Assembly: GCF_014196425.1 (NCBI RefSeq)
Contig: NZ_JACIDR010000001.1
Span: forward strand, 1,178,001 to 1,242,000
DNA: 64,000 nt
Reading direction: 5' to 3'
Source of the DNA: Hansschlegelia beijingensis
GTDB lineage: Bacteria; Pseudomonadota; Alphaproteobacteria; Rhizobiales; Methylopilaceae
Shown here: positions 29,658 to 37,867 of the stretch, piece by piece
How the letters are laid out: each line of letters starts with the position of its first letter
Numbering within the stretch: the first letter of the stretch is position 1
Translations under genes and position numbers: made by a program
Notes under the pieces: generated by a model
Seen by the model: only the letters and a program-made list of their open reading frames with translations
Told to the model about the DNA's origin: nothing
The model's database searches: none

Positions 29658-30668
29658 TTGGTGGAGATCACGAAGCCTTATCTGTTGTTTCTAGGCGACG
29701 CTCCCGACGCGCTTGCGGCGAAGACCGCGACCGGCATCGTCGACTGGCGACGCGACTGGTGCGTCGGCCAGATCCGGCTGCCGGGGTGCAAGGCGGACAC
29801 GGGCCTGCCGGATCTCGACGTCCAGGAGGCGGTCGCGCGGGGCGCGCGGACGATGGTCATCGGCGTCGTGAACGCAGGCGGATCGCTGCCGGAGCACTGG
29901 GTCGACCAGATCGTCGCCGCGCTGGAGGCGGGCCTCGACGTCGCGAGCGGCCTGCATGAACGTCTGGGCGACCTGCCGCGCGTCGCGGAGGCCGCCCGCG
30001 CGCACGGCCGTCGCCTGCACGACGTCCGGCGCTCCGACCAGCGGTTTGCGACCGGCAAGGGCGTGAAAAGGCCGGGGCGGCGACTGCTGACGGTCGGCAC
30101 CGACTGCTCGGTCGGCAAGAAATACACCGCGCTGGCCCTTGAGGCCGAAATGCGGGCGCGCGGCCTCGACGCGGAGTTCCGGGCGACAGGCCAGACCGGG
30201 GTGCTGATCGCCGACCGCGGCGTCGCGATCGACGCGGTGGTGGCGGACTTCATCTCAGGCGCGGCCGAATGGCTTACGCCCGCAGCCGCGCCGGACCACT
30301 GGGACGTGATCGAAGGTCAGGGGTCTCTGTTCCATCCGTCCTTCGCCGGGGTCACGCTCGGCCTGCTGCACGGCGCCCAGCCGGACGCTTTCGTGGTCTG
30401 TCACGAGCCGACCCGGACCACGATGCGCAATGTCGATTTCCCCCTGCCGACGATCTCCGACGTCATCGACGAGACGATCGCGGCCGGACGTCTGACCAAT
30501 CCGGACATCCGTTGCGTCGGGATCGCGATCAACACCGCGGCGCTGCCGGAGGACGAGGCGCGCGCCACGCTGGACGCCGCTCGGGCGGCGCACGCCCTTC
30601 CGGTCTCCGATCCCGTCCGCTTCGGCGTGGCGCCGATCGTGGACCGGCTTCTGGCGGAGTTCTCGTGA
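29658..30668 (+). CDS. dgcN: DUF1611 family N-acetyltransferase DgcN (D-glutamate)
   Basis: A 336-residue DUF1611 protein. Conserved blocks: VVNAGGSLPEHWVDQI, SGLHERLGD, the P-loop-like VGTDCSVGKKYTALAL, RATGQTGVLIA, EGQGSLFHPSFAGVTLGLLHG and the C-terminal TNPDIRCVGIAINTA. In marine proteobacteria DgcN acetylates D-glutamate, and the DgcA racemase then makes N-acetyl-L-glutamate. The next gene here is a DgcA-like enolase-superfamily protein, which supports this over the generic DUF1611 label. Start is a TTG/GTG region: the plus-strand gene opens with GTG at 29658 (VEITKPYLLFLGDAPDA). The role is inferred from family and pairing. Confidence 0.85.
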   Translation: MVEITKPYLLFLGDAPDALAAKTATGIVDWRRDWCVGQIRLPGCKADTGLPDLDVQEAVARGARTMVIGVVNAGGSLPEHWVDQIVAALEAGLDVASGLHERLGDLPRVAEAARAHGRRLHDVRRSDQRFATGKGVKRPGRRLLTVGTDCSVGKKYTALALEAEMRARGLDAEFRATGQTGVLIADRGVAIDAVVADFISGAAEWLTPAAAPDHWDVIEGQGSLFHPSFAGVTLGLLHGAQPDAFVVCHEPTRTTMRNVDFPLPTISDVIDETIAAGRLTNPDIRCVGIAINTAALPEDEARATLDAARAAHALPVSDPVRFGVAPIVDRLLAEFS

Positions 30669-30705
30669 GTCCTCTTTGCGGTCACGCGCGGAGGGAGCTC
30701 TAGCG

Positions 30706-31695
30706 TTGCCGATCACCCTCGCCTCCCGGATCGAGCGCTGGCCGGTCGCCGGCGCTTTTTCGATCGCGCGCGGCTCCGTGAGCGAAGTCGTGACCGTCGT
30801 CGTCGAACTGTCTGACGGAGCGCACCGCGGACGCGCAGAGTGCCGCCCCTATGGCCGCTACGGGGAGACGCCGGATGGCGTAAAATCCGAGATCGACGCT
30901 CTCGCGTCCGAGATCGCCTCGGGCCTTGGCCGCGAGGCGCTTCAATCGAGGCTCCCCGCGGACGCGGCGCGCAACGCGCTCGACTGCGCTTTCTGGGACC
31001 TGGAGGCGAAGCGGTCCGGCATGAGCGTCGCCGCGTTGGCGGGCATTCCCGAGCCTGCGCCGCTCGTCACCGCGTTCACGCTCAGCCTTGCCGAGCCCGA
31101 GGCGATGGCGCGCGCCGCGCAGGCCGCGGCGGACCGGCCGCTGCTCAAGATCAAGCTCGGCGCAGGCGACGGGCGCGACCCCGCGCGGCTGGCGGCCGTG
31201 CGCGCCGCAGCGCCCGCGGCCGAACTCATCGTCGACGCCAACGAAGGCTGGCGCGACGACGCCCTGGCCGAGAACCTCGCGGCCTGCGCGGCCGCGCGCG
31301 TGACGCTCGTCGAGCAGCCTTTGCCGGCCGGCGAGGACGCGGTCCTCGGCCACATCGCGCGGCCGATACCGGTCTGCGCCGACGAGAGCGCGCATGATCG
31401 GGCCAGCCTGTCGGGCCTCGCCGGCCGCTACGACGCCGTGAACATCAAGCTCGACAAGACAGGGGGACTGACGGAGGCGCTCGCCATGGCGGAAGCGGCG
31501 CGGGCGGACGGGCTCCTCGTGATGGTCGGCTGCATGCTCGCCTCCTCGCTCGCGATGGCGCCCGCCGTCCTTGTCGCTCAGGGCGCCGCGGTCGTAGACC
31601 TCGACGGACCTCTCCTGCTCGCCCGCGATTGTCCGGAAGGCCTGGTCTACCGAGGTAGCCTGCTCCATCCGCCCACCCGGGCGCTCTGGGGATGA
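30706..31695 (+). CDS. dgcA: N-acetyl-D-glutamate racemase DgcA (enolase superfamily)
   Basis: A 329-residue muconate-lactonizing-type enolase-superfamily enzyme related to dipeptide epimerases. The catalytic KxK is in PLLKIKLGAG, the metal ligands in VDANEGW, VEQPL and ADESAH, and the second catalytic lysine in NIKLDKTGG. That pair of lysines is the two-base racemase/epimerase pattern. I chose the TTG at 30706, with GGAGGGA nine nt upstream; a TTG at 30676 is weaker. It lies 37 nt after dgcN. Alternative reading: an L-Ala-D/L-Glu epimerase in peptidoglycan recycling; the DgcN neighbour favours D-glutamate catabolism. Confidence 0.87.
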   Translation: MPITLASRIERWPVAGAFSIARGSVSEVVTVVVELSDGAHRGRAECRPYGRYGETPDGVKSEIDALASEIASGLGREALQSRLPADAARNALDCAFWDLEAKRSGMSVAALAGIPEPAPLVTAFTLSLAEPEAMARAAQAAADRPLLKIKLGAGDGRDPARLAAVRAAAPAAELIVDANEGWRDDALAENLAACAAARVTLVEQPLPAGEDAVLGHIARPIPVCADESAHDRASLSGLAGRYDAVNIKLDKTGGLTEALAMAEAARADGLLVMVGCMLASSLAMAPAVLVAQGAAVVDLDGPLLLARDCPEGLVYRGSLLHPPTRALWG

Positions 31696-31802
31696 CGTAA
31701 CAATTCGTTAACGACACGGCTTTTCGTGCACGGGGAAAGGCCGTTAGATGACCGACTGCGGCGTTGAAGCTTGAAGCGCTGAACGTCGGGAGTCCGGTCG
31801 TC

Positions 31803-32741
31803 ATGACAGAGCCGCCTTTTTCTTCGGACGACTATGAGGCGATCGCCGCCGCCGTGATGGAGACGGAGCGGGGTCGCTGGTTCCTGACGGAGTATGCGCG
31901 CCGCAACCGCGCGGCCGACACCGCCGCGATCCTGGACGCGCTTTCCGAACTGGAGCGTCGCTTCCAGCAGCAGGCGCCGCAGGCGGACGCCGGCCGTATG
32001 GCTCACCTGCTGGGCGCCGCGAGCGAGCGAACCCGGCTTCTGCGAAACGAGCTCAAGCAGGCCGGCGCGGGCAAGCCGGTGGCGCGCGCGTTGCGGCAGC
32101 TGAAGCGCCTGGAGCGTCTTGTCGCCCTGGCTTTGAGCGAGGTCGAGCCCTCGGCTGCGAAACGCTCCGTCGCTCAGGCGATCGCCGCCGGGGAGCCGGA
32201 CGACTTCCTGGCTCACGTAGAAGAGCCCGCGGAGGGCGCCCCTGAGCACCTCGCGGCGGACTGGTCTGACGCAGGCGTCGAGGCCGAACCGAGATCCGAC
32301 TGCTCCGTGTCGGTAAACGGCCACCTCATCGATCTTCTGGCCCCTGCCCCGGAGATCGAGAGCCCGCCGGATCACGACTCGGAGGAGGACGCCGACCATC
32401 CTCAGGCGGTGGTCAGCGCCGATGCGATCGACGACCCGGGACAATCCAAGGCCGCGGCCGCCCGCCACGACGATGAGGCGCCGGTCGTCTTCCGCCCGAA
32501 TGCGCCTGTCCGGCCGCAGCAGCAGGTCGGGTCCGCCGTAGCGGCGAACGCCCCTCTGGCGGAACTTCTGGCCACCTCCAGCAGGCTCGAGACGCCGAGC
32601 TTCGCGCGCTTCGACCCCGACGACGACTCCGCGGCCGGAGCCTCCACGCGGCCGCCGGCGGCGCCCCGGATGCCCGCCGCATGGATGCCGTCCCTTCTCG
32701 ACGACCTTTCCGAAGAGGAGAAGGCGATCCTCTTCGCCTAG
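31803..32741 (+). CDS. Conserved alphaproteobacterial protein of unknown function
   Basis: A 312-residue soluble protein. The N-terminus carries a block METERGRWFLTEYARRNRAADT, which I recall from a conserved hypothetical family in Rhizobiales, followed by two helical stretches (about 40-105). The middle and end are acidic and low complexity, with a final short conserved-looking helix PSLLDDLSEEEKAILFA. No enzyme motif is seen. The ATG at 31803 was preferred over a TTG at 31764 because GGGAG precedes it. The stop shares the CTAG at 32738-32741 with the converging glycosyltransferase gene. Confidence 0.75.
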   Translation: MTEPPFSSDDYEAIAAAVMETERGRWFLTEYARRNRAADTAAILDALSELERRFQQQAPQADAGRMAHLLGAASERTRLLRNELKQAGAGKPVARALRQLKRLERLVALALSEVEPSAAKRSVAQAIAAGEPDDFLAHVEEPAEGAPEHLAADWSDAGVEAEPRSDCSVSVNGHLIDLLAPAPEIESPPDHDSEEDADHPQAVVSADAIDDPGQSKAAAARHDDEAPVVFRPNAPVRPQQQVGSAVAANAPLAELLATSSRLETPSFARFDPDDDSAAGASTRPPAAPRMPAAWMPSLLDDLSEEEKAILFA

Positions 32742-33775
32742 CTTTCCGGGGACCGCTTGCATGACCCATGGCGGGCCAGCACGGCGCGGACGTTCTCGAC
32801 GAACAACCTGGCCGCTTCTTCCCAGCTGTGGCGCAGCGCCAGAGCCCGCGCCTCGTCGCGGGATGCGGAAAGCCCCCGCAGCGCCGCCGCCCCGAGATCC
32901 TCGTCCAGAGCGCCGGCCGCTTCGCCCTGCAGGATGTCTGCCGGGCCGGTGACCGGATAGGCCGCTACCGGGAGGCCGCTTGCCAGCGCCTCAAGAATGA
33001 CGATGCCGAACGTGTCGGTGCGGCTCGGGAACACGAAGACGTCGCTCGAGGCGTAGGCCTCCGCGAGCGCCTCGCCTTCCAGCGTGCCGACGAACCGGGC
33101 ATCCGGAAATCTCCGTTCAAGCTCGTCCCTCGAAGGTCCGTCCCCGACCACCACCTTCGAGCCGGGCAGTTCGAGCGAGAGGAAGGCCGCAAGGTTCTTC
33201 TCCGGCGCGAGGCGCCCGACATAGAGGAAGATCGGGCGGGGCAGATTGAAGACGTCGACGCCGGGGCGCGGCCGGAACAGCTGCGCGTCGACGCCCCGCG
33301 TCCAGCGCATCAGTCGCTTGAAGCCATGCCGCTCGAGGTCACGCGCCAGCGACTCCGTGGCGACCATCACGCCGTCGCCTGCATTGTGAAAACGGCGCAG
33401 CCAGGCGTAGGTCAGCCACTCCGGCACGGGGGCGCGCCGCCGGACATATTCGGGGAACCGCGTGTGGTAGCTCGTCGTGAAGGCGCGTCCGCTGCGAAGG
33501 CAGGCGCGACGCGCGGCATGCCCGAGCGGCCCTTCGGTGGTGATGTGGACGTGATCGGGCCGGCTCTCCTCGATCATCCGCGACACTCTGGCCGCGCTCG
33601 CCAGCGCCAGCCGGATCTCCGGATAGGTCGGCAGAGGGACTGTGCGGAACGCGTCCGGGGTCAGCAGATCGATCTCGGCCCCGAAGGCCGGCGCATGCGC
33701 GACCAGATGCTCGATCGTGCGCACGACGCCGTTGACTTGCGGCCGCCAGGCGTCGGTGACGACCAGAACGCGCAT
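32738..33775 (-). CDS. Family 4 glycosyltransferase
   Basis: A 345-residue GT-B glycosyltransferase. The N-terminus MRVLVVTDAWRPQVNGVVRT is the typical GT4 glycine-rich acceptor-site start. The nucleotide-sugar site has YVGRLAPEKNL and the E-x7-E type block PSRTDTFGIVILEALASGLPV. Related proteins transfer mannose or glucose to lipids. Here it precedes a UDP-2,3-diacylglucosamine-hydrolase-like gene on the same strand, an arrangement I recall in other alphaproteobacteria. This suggests envelope glycolipid synthesis, but donor and acceptor are unknown. Confidence 0.9.
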   Translation of the reverse strand: MRVLVVTDAWRPQVNGVVRTIEHLVAHAPAFGAEIDLLTPDAFRTVPLPTYPEIRLALASAARVSRMIEESRPDHVHITTEGPLGHAARRACLRSGRAFTTSYHTRFPEYVRRRAPVPEWLTYAWLRRFHNAGDGVMVATESLARDLERHGFKRLMRWTRGVDAQLFRPRPGVDVFNLPRPIFLYVGRLAPEKNLAAFLSLELPGSKVVVGDGPSRDELERRFPDARFVGTLEGEALAEAYASSDVFVFPSRTDTFGIVILEALASGLPVAAYPVTGPADILQGEAAGALDEDLGAAALRGLSASRDEARALALRHSWEEAARLFVENVRAVLARHGSCKRSPES

Positions 33776-33809
33776 TGATGCTCGCGGCTCTCCCTGCCTC
33801 GGCGGACGA

Positions 33810-34616
33810 TCAGGCTGCCCGGAGGCCGGAGCCCGCCGGAGCCTCGCGCGCCGGCTTAGTCATCGAACGACGTTCGGCCCAGCGGATGAGCTCGAAGCGT
33901 CCGTCGTGATGTTCGACGACCGCGGTGCAGCTTTCAACCCAGTCGCCGGTGTTCACATACGCGACGCCGGCCATGTCATGCATGGTCGCGTGGTGGATAT
34001 GGCCGCAGATGACGCCGTCGACCCGCTGCTTGCGCGCCTCCGCTGAAAGCGTCTCCTCGAATCGCCCGATGAAGTTCACGGCGTTCTTCACGCGCAGCTT
34101 CGCCCATGCGGAGAGCGACCAGTAACTGAGCCCGAGCCGGCGGCGCAGGACGTTGAGGTGGGCGTTCAGGATGAGGGCCGTCTCGTACGCCCAGTCGCCG
34201 AGCAGCGCGAGCCATCTGGCGTGGCGCACCACCATGTCGAACACGTCGCCGTGGATGACGAGGAAGCGGCGTCCGTCCGCGGTCTCGTGGATCACGCTTT
34301 CGAGCACCTCGATGCCGCCGAAGTGCGAGCCGCAGTACTTCCGCAGGAACTCGTCATGGTTGCCTGGCACGTAGAAGATCCGCGCGCCCTTGCGAGCCTT
34401 GCGGAGGAGCTTCTGGACCACGTCATTGTGGCTCTGCGGCCAGTACCAGGTCTGCTTGAGGCGCCAGCCGTCCACGATGTCGCCCACGAGGTAGATCGTG
34501 TCGGCGTCGTGCGCCCGAAGGAACTCGAGAAGCATCTCGGCCTGACAGCCCTTGGTGCCGAGATGGAAGTCCGAGAGGAACAAGGCTCTGAAGCGTCGAG
34601 GCTCAGGCTCGTCCAA
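33810..34616 (-). CDS. LpxH-like metallophosphoesterase (UDP-2,3-diacylglucosamine diphosphatase family)
   Basis: A 268-residue calcineurin-like phosphoesterase. Metal-binding motifs in order: SDFHLG, GDIVDGW, GNHDEFLR, HGDVFD and GHIHHA, matching the COG2908 family that includes LpxH. LpxH cleaves UDP-diacylglucosamine to lipid X in lipid A synthesis, but alphaproteobacteria usually use LpxI for that step, so this paralogue may act on another nucleotide-lipid. I placed the start at a TTG (34616) because AGGAGGAG lies 6 nt upstream; the ATG-like start further upstream (34799) would add 61 unrelated residues. Confidence 0.87.
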   Translation of the reverse strand: MDEPEPRRFRALFLSDFHLGTKGCQAEMLLEFLRAHDADTIYLVGDIVDGWRLKQTWYWPQSHNDVVQKLLRKARKGARIFYVPGNHDEFLRKYCGSHFGGIEVLESVIHETADGRRFLVIHGDVFDMVVRHARWLALLGDWAYETALILNAHLNVLRRRLGLSYWSLSAWAKLRVKNAVNFIGRFEETLSAEARKQRVDGVICGHIHHATMHDMAGVAYVNTGDWVESCTAVVEHHDGRFELIRWAERRSMTKPAREAPAGSGLRAA

Positions 34617-34850
34617 AATGCGCTCCTCCTGTGACGCGTTGCGTTTCCATGGGCGCGAATAGGTCAACTTCGTCTCAATCGTATGACAATCCGTCGGGCT
34701 GCGACCCGCGACGCTTTTGTGTGACAGATGGCGCGGCGCCGGCGCGGCGCCAGCGATCGTCGTCGCGAGCCTCTTGAAGCGGTTTCCTGGTATGGCCAAC
34801 TAAATGGCGACCGGGCCGCCGCTCCTTCCGCGGCCTCTCTGGAGACTGCG

Positions 34851-35312
34851 ATGACCTCGAACCCTTATGCCGACGAAGTAGCCGCCATTCCGGGCGTGCC
34901 GCATCGCTGGACGGCGCTCACCATAGCGCTGACCGTCATTGGCTTCGTCGTGTTCTGGCCGCTCGGCCTGGCGATGATCGCCTATGTCCTCTGGGGCGAA
35001 CGCATCATGGCCTGGGCGCGCGGCGGAGACGGGGCGTTGACCAAGTTCCGGCGCGCAGCCGAGGACATGAGCCGTAATTTCCGGGACGAGTTTGCGCCCA
35101 AGAGCGCCGGCGTCCGCCGCCCGACCGGCAACGCCGCCTTCGACGCCTGGCGCGAAGCCCAGATGCGCCGCCTCGACGAAGAGCGCCGGAAGATCGACGA
35201 AACCACCGAAGCCTTCGAGGCGCATCTCCGCGCCAAGCGCGGCGCGTTCGATGAAGCCGCGCAGCGCGAGGAGTTCGAGGGTTTCATGGCGGGCCGCCAC
35301 GGCGGCGTTTGA
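34851..35312 (+). CDS. DUF2852 domain membrane protein
   Basis: A 153-residue protein with one long hydrophobic hairpin region (LTIALTVIGFVVFWPLGLAMIAYVLWGERI), then a charged helical end with FDAWREAQMRRLDEERRKID. These blocks define DUF2852, a family confined mainly to Rhizobiales with no known function. The ATG at 34851 is supported by the family start and GGAG upstream. It is divergent from the phosphoesterase gene across 234 bp, and a strong terminator follows at 35340. Confidence 0.87.
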   Translation: MTSNPYADEVAAIPGVPHRWTALTIALTVIGFVVFWPLGLAMIAYVLWGERIMAWARGGDGALTKFRRAAEDMSRNFRDEFAPKSAGVRRPTGNAAFDAWREAQMRRLDEERRKIDETTEAFEAHLRAKRGAFDEAAQREEFEGFMAGRHGGV

Positions 35313-35339
35313 TCGGCCTTCACCGGCCGTGAGACAGAG

Positions 35340-35365
35340 AAGCCGGCCCATGTGGCCGGCTTTTT
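35340..35365 (+). terminator. Intrinsic terminator after DUF2852 gene
   Basis: A 9-bp stem (AAGCCGGCC with GGCCGGCTT), 5-nt loop CATGT, and a run of five T, located 27 nt after the stop. Confidence 0.88.
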
Positions 35366-35403
35366 CGCATCGGAGGCGCCGCAAGCCGGCGCGGGGAGGA
35401 ACA

Positions 35404-36183
35404 ATGGATCTCGGCATCGCCGGCCGCACTGCGATCGTCTGCGCGTCCAGCAAAGGGCTCGGTCGAGCATGCGCCACGGCGCTCGCCGCCGAGGGTTGCC
35501 GCGTGGTGATCAACGGACGCGATGGGGCGCGCCTCGAACGCACCGCGTCGGAGATCCGCGCCGAGACCGGCGCGGAGGTGATCGCGGTCGTGGGCGACGT
35601 GTCGACCTTTGAGGGCCAGGAGGCGTTGCTGAAGGCGGCGCCGCAGCCGGACATCCTCGTGAACAACAATGGCGGACCGCCCCGGAAGGACTTCCGCGAG
35701 CTGAACCGGGAGGCGATGCTGGACGGCGTCGTGGCCAACATGGTCACGCCGATCGAGCTGATCCAGCGCGTGATCGACGGCATGGCGGAGCGCGGCTTCG
35801 GCCGCATCGTGAACATCACGTCGGCCTCCGTGAAGGCGCCGATCACCGGCCTCGACCTGTCGAGCGGGGCCCGCGCGGGTCTGACCGCCTTCATGGCGGG
35901 CGTCGCCCGAACCGTGGCGGACCGCAACGTGACGATCAACGCGATCCTGCCGGGCATGTTCGACACCGACCGACTGCGCGGCGGTTTCCCCGCGGAGGCG
36001 CGGCTCACCGGACGGACCGAGGAGGAGGTCGCGGAACGCCGCCGCTCGCTGGTGCCGGCCCGCCGCTTCGGCGATCCGGAGGAGTTCGGCCAGCTCTGCG
36101 CGTTCCTGTGCTCACGCCACGCGGGCTACGTTACGGGCCAGAACATCCTGATCGACGGCGGCGCCTTCCCGGGCGCGTTCTAG
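35404..36183 (+). CDS. Atypical short-chain dehydrogenase/reductase-like protein
   Basis: A 259-residue Rossmann protein of the 3-oxoacyl-ACP-reductase-like SDR group. The cofactor loop reads CASSKGLGRA, so the first Gly of the usual GxxxGxG is Ala. NNNGG and the S140 position are kept. The catalytic Tyr-x3-Lys, however, is replaced by S153-S-G-A-R157. The C-terminus NILIDGGAFPGAF is normal. An SDR subgroup with this loss is known (BKR-like, lacking the classic tetrad). Start ATG 35404 has GGGGAGGA 4 nt upstream. Its reaction is unknown. Confidence 0.88.
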   Translation: MDLGIAGRTAIVCASSKGLGRACATALAAEGCRVVINGRDGARLERTASEIRAETGAEVIAVVGDVSTFEGQEALLKAAPQPDILVNNNGGPPRKDFRELNREAMLDGVVANMVTPIELIQRVIDGMAERGFGRIVNITSASVKAPITGLDLSSGARAGLTAFMAGVARTVADRNVTINAILPGMFDTDRLRGGFPAEARLTGRTEEEVAERRRSLVPARRFGDPEEFGQLCAFLCSRHAGYVTGQNILIDGGAFPGAF

Positions 36184-36203
36184 CCCCTCGCCGGTCGGGA
36201 AGG

Positions 36204-36236
36204 AAAAGGGCCGGCCCTCCCCCAAGGGCCGGCCCT
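36204..36236 (-). terminator. Terminator of the fadL-type gene, shared with the SDR gene
   Basis: Two copies of the self-complementary AGGGCCGGCCCT (36207-36218 and 36225-36236) form a 12-bp stem with a 6-nt loop. Minus-strand reading is followed by TTTTCC. It lies between two converging stops, so it probably serves both, best on the minus strand. Confidence 0.85.
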
Positions 36237-36257
36237 GATCGACGACAGCAGGCGCGC

Positions 36258-37583
36258 TCAGTCCTTGAGGACGAGCGCGGCCGGCGCGCTGCCGCCGAAC
36301 TTGTATCGAACCGCTGCCGAAACGATGTGGATGTCCGTCTTCGCCTGAGCCCGGTAGGAGAAGGCCTGCCCGGGGAAAGCGTCGGCGTCTCCGGGATTGA
36401 TCTCGATCTTCGACTTGTTGGGAACGAAGATGTAGGAATAACCCAGATCGAAGGTGAAGCGGTCGCTGTACTTGTACGAAGCGCCCGCCGACAGCCACCA
36501 CCGGTCGTCGTCCGGGAGCCGGTTGCTGCGGTTCTTGTCGTTGATCGGCGACAGCTCGTACGCCACGCCGGACCGCAGCGTCAGCTCGGGCGAATAGGCG
36601 TATTCGCCGCCGACCGAGAAGAACCACGCGTCCGTGTAGTCGAACGGCAGCGTCGTCACCGTGCCGCCGCCTGTGCGGCTCTTGACCCGAACCCGATCCA
36701 GACGGCTCCAGTTCGTCCATTCGAGCCCGGCCAGCATGGTGAACTGTTCGTTCAGCTTCTGCCTCAGGCCGATCGAGACCGTCTCCGGGAGGGTGACGTT
36801 CCCCTTGATCTTGGCGTCCGGGAAGCCCGGCGTGGGGAAGTAGAGGTCGCCCTTGAGGTTGTGCTTGATCGCGGAGCGGAAGCCGACGCCGAGCTCGGTT
36901 CCTTCCGCCGGCTTTACGGTGAAGCCCGCCGTGAAGCCGACCCCGACGTCGTCGGCCTTGAGCGACGCCGAGCCCGCTCCCGGCAGCGTCGCGCCCGCTC
37001 CCAGACCGATGAAAGCCTGTCGCAGGCGGATGTCGAAATACTGTATCTGCACGCCGGCCGCGACGCTGAGCCAGTCATTGACCGTGTAGCCTACGGTCGG
37101 GGCGGCGTTGATAGACCGCACCCGCGACGACCGCGCGTAGACCTGTCCGCCCCAGTTGCTGCGGGGGTCCGTCGCCAGCCCGAAGGGCGTGTTCATCGAG
37201 AGGCCGATCGCCACCTTCTCGTTGATCCGGTAGGCGTTGTAGCCCGCGATCAGGATCGCGTTCTTGCCGATGTCGCCGCTGTTCCCGAAGATGGCGGTCG
37301 GGGTCGAGGCGTCGATGTCGATCTTCGAGGACGGGAAGATGCCCGTGAGATGCTGCTCGCCTTGGTAGGCCTCGACCTGGTTCACCACGGCCGGGTTCCA
37401 GAACATCCCCGAGATGGTGTCGCCCCCGCCCGCAGCCATGCCGGCAAAGGAAGCGCCCTGCCCGCTCGCGCTTTGTTCGCGGATGGCGAAGGCCCCGGCG
37501 AAGGCCGAAGTGGAGGACGCACAGACCAGGATAGTTGCCGCGGTGGCGAGCCATGGGCGGCTGCGGCGTGACGTATTCGACAT
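36258..37583 (-). CDS. OmpP1/FadL/TodX-family outer membrane protein
   Basis: A 441-residue outer-membrane beta-barrel for hydrophobic substrates such as long-chain fatty acids. The signal peptide (WLATAATILVCASSTSAFA) is followed by GAFAIREQSASGQGASFAG, the FadL N-terminal hatch signature, and then FWNPA. The protein ends with alternating aromatic strands (SDRFTFDLGYSYIFV) and KYRFGG-like terminal strand residues, as barrels do. The start ATG 37583 was chosen because the signal peptide begins there; the frame extends to 37634. It is the only gene of its unit and is transcribed divergently from the FAH-family gene. Confidence 0.93.
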   Translation of the reverse strand: MSNTSRRSRPWLATAATILVCASSTSAFAGAFAIREQSASGQGASFAGMAAGGGDTISGMFWNPAVVNQVEAYQGEQHLTGIFPSSKIDIDASTPTAIFGNSGDIGKNAILIAGYNAYRINEKVAIGLSMNTPFGLATDPRSNWGGQVYARSSRVRSINAAPTVGYTVNDWLSVAAGVQIQYFDIRLRQAFIGLGAGATLPGAGSASLKADDVGVGFTAGFTVKPAEGTELGVGFRSAIKHNLKGDLYFPTPGFPDAKIKGNVTLPETVSIGLRQKLNEQFTMLAGLEWTNWSRLDRVRVKSRTGGGTVTTLPFDYTDAWFFSVGGEYAYSPELTLRSGVAYELSPINDKNRSNRLPDDDRWWLSAGASYKYSDRFTFDLGYSYIFVPNKSKIEINPGDADAFPGQAFSYRAQAKTDIHIVSAAVRYKFGGSAPAALVLKD

Positions 37584-37816
37584 GGATCCCCCGGGGCGGC
37601 CCCCTTGGGGACCCTTGATCTCGCCGCGATTCACGGCTTCCCGGAGAGGGTGAAAGGCGGGGCGTCATCCCGCAATCAGCGCTCAACCGCGCTCGCGCTC
37701 TTTGGCCGCAATTGTGACCCTATCGCACCACATTTCACAGTGTTAGCCGGCAAATCTGTCAGGGCCCCCGCCTTTTGGATGGGGATGAGCCGCTTGGCTG
37801 CGCCGCCTGAGTCGCT

Positions 37817-37840
37817 AAAACGGTTTCAAACAACCGCTTT
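37817..37840. promoter_or_regulatory. Imperfect inverted repeat in the fadL/FAH divergent region
   Basis: AAAACGGTT (37817-37825) faces AACCGCTTT (37832-37840), an inverted repeat with a 6-nt spacer and a core of CGGTT/AACCG, about 28 bp before the FAH-family start. It has the size of a repressor operator in the only divergent promoter region of the pair. No regulator gene is adjacent; the role is inferred. Confidence 0.35.
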
Positions 37841-37867
37841 AGACGCGGCACAAACGGGGAGACGTCG

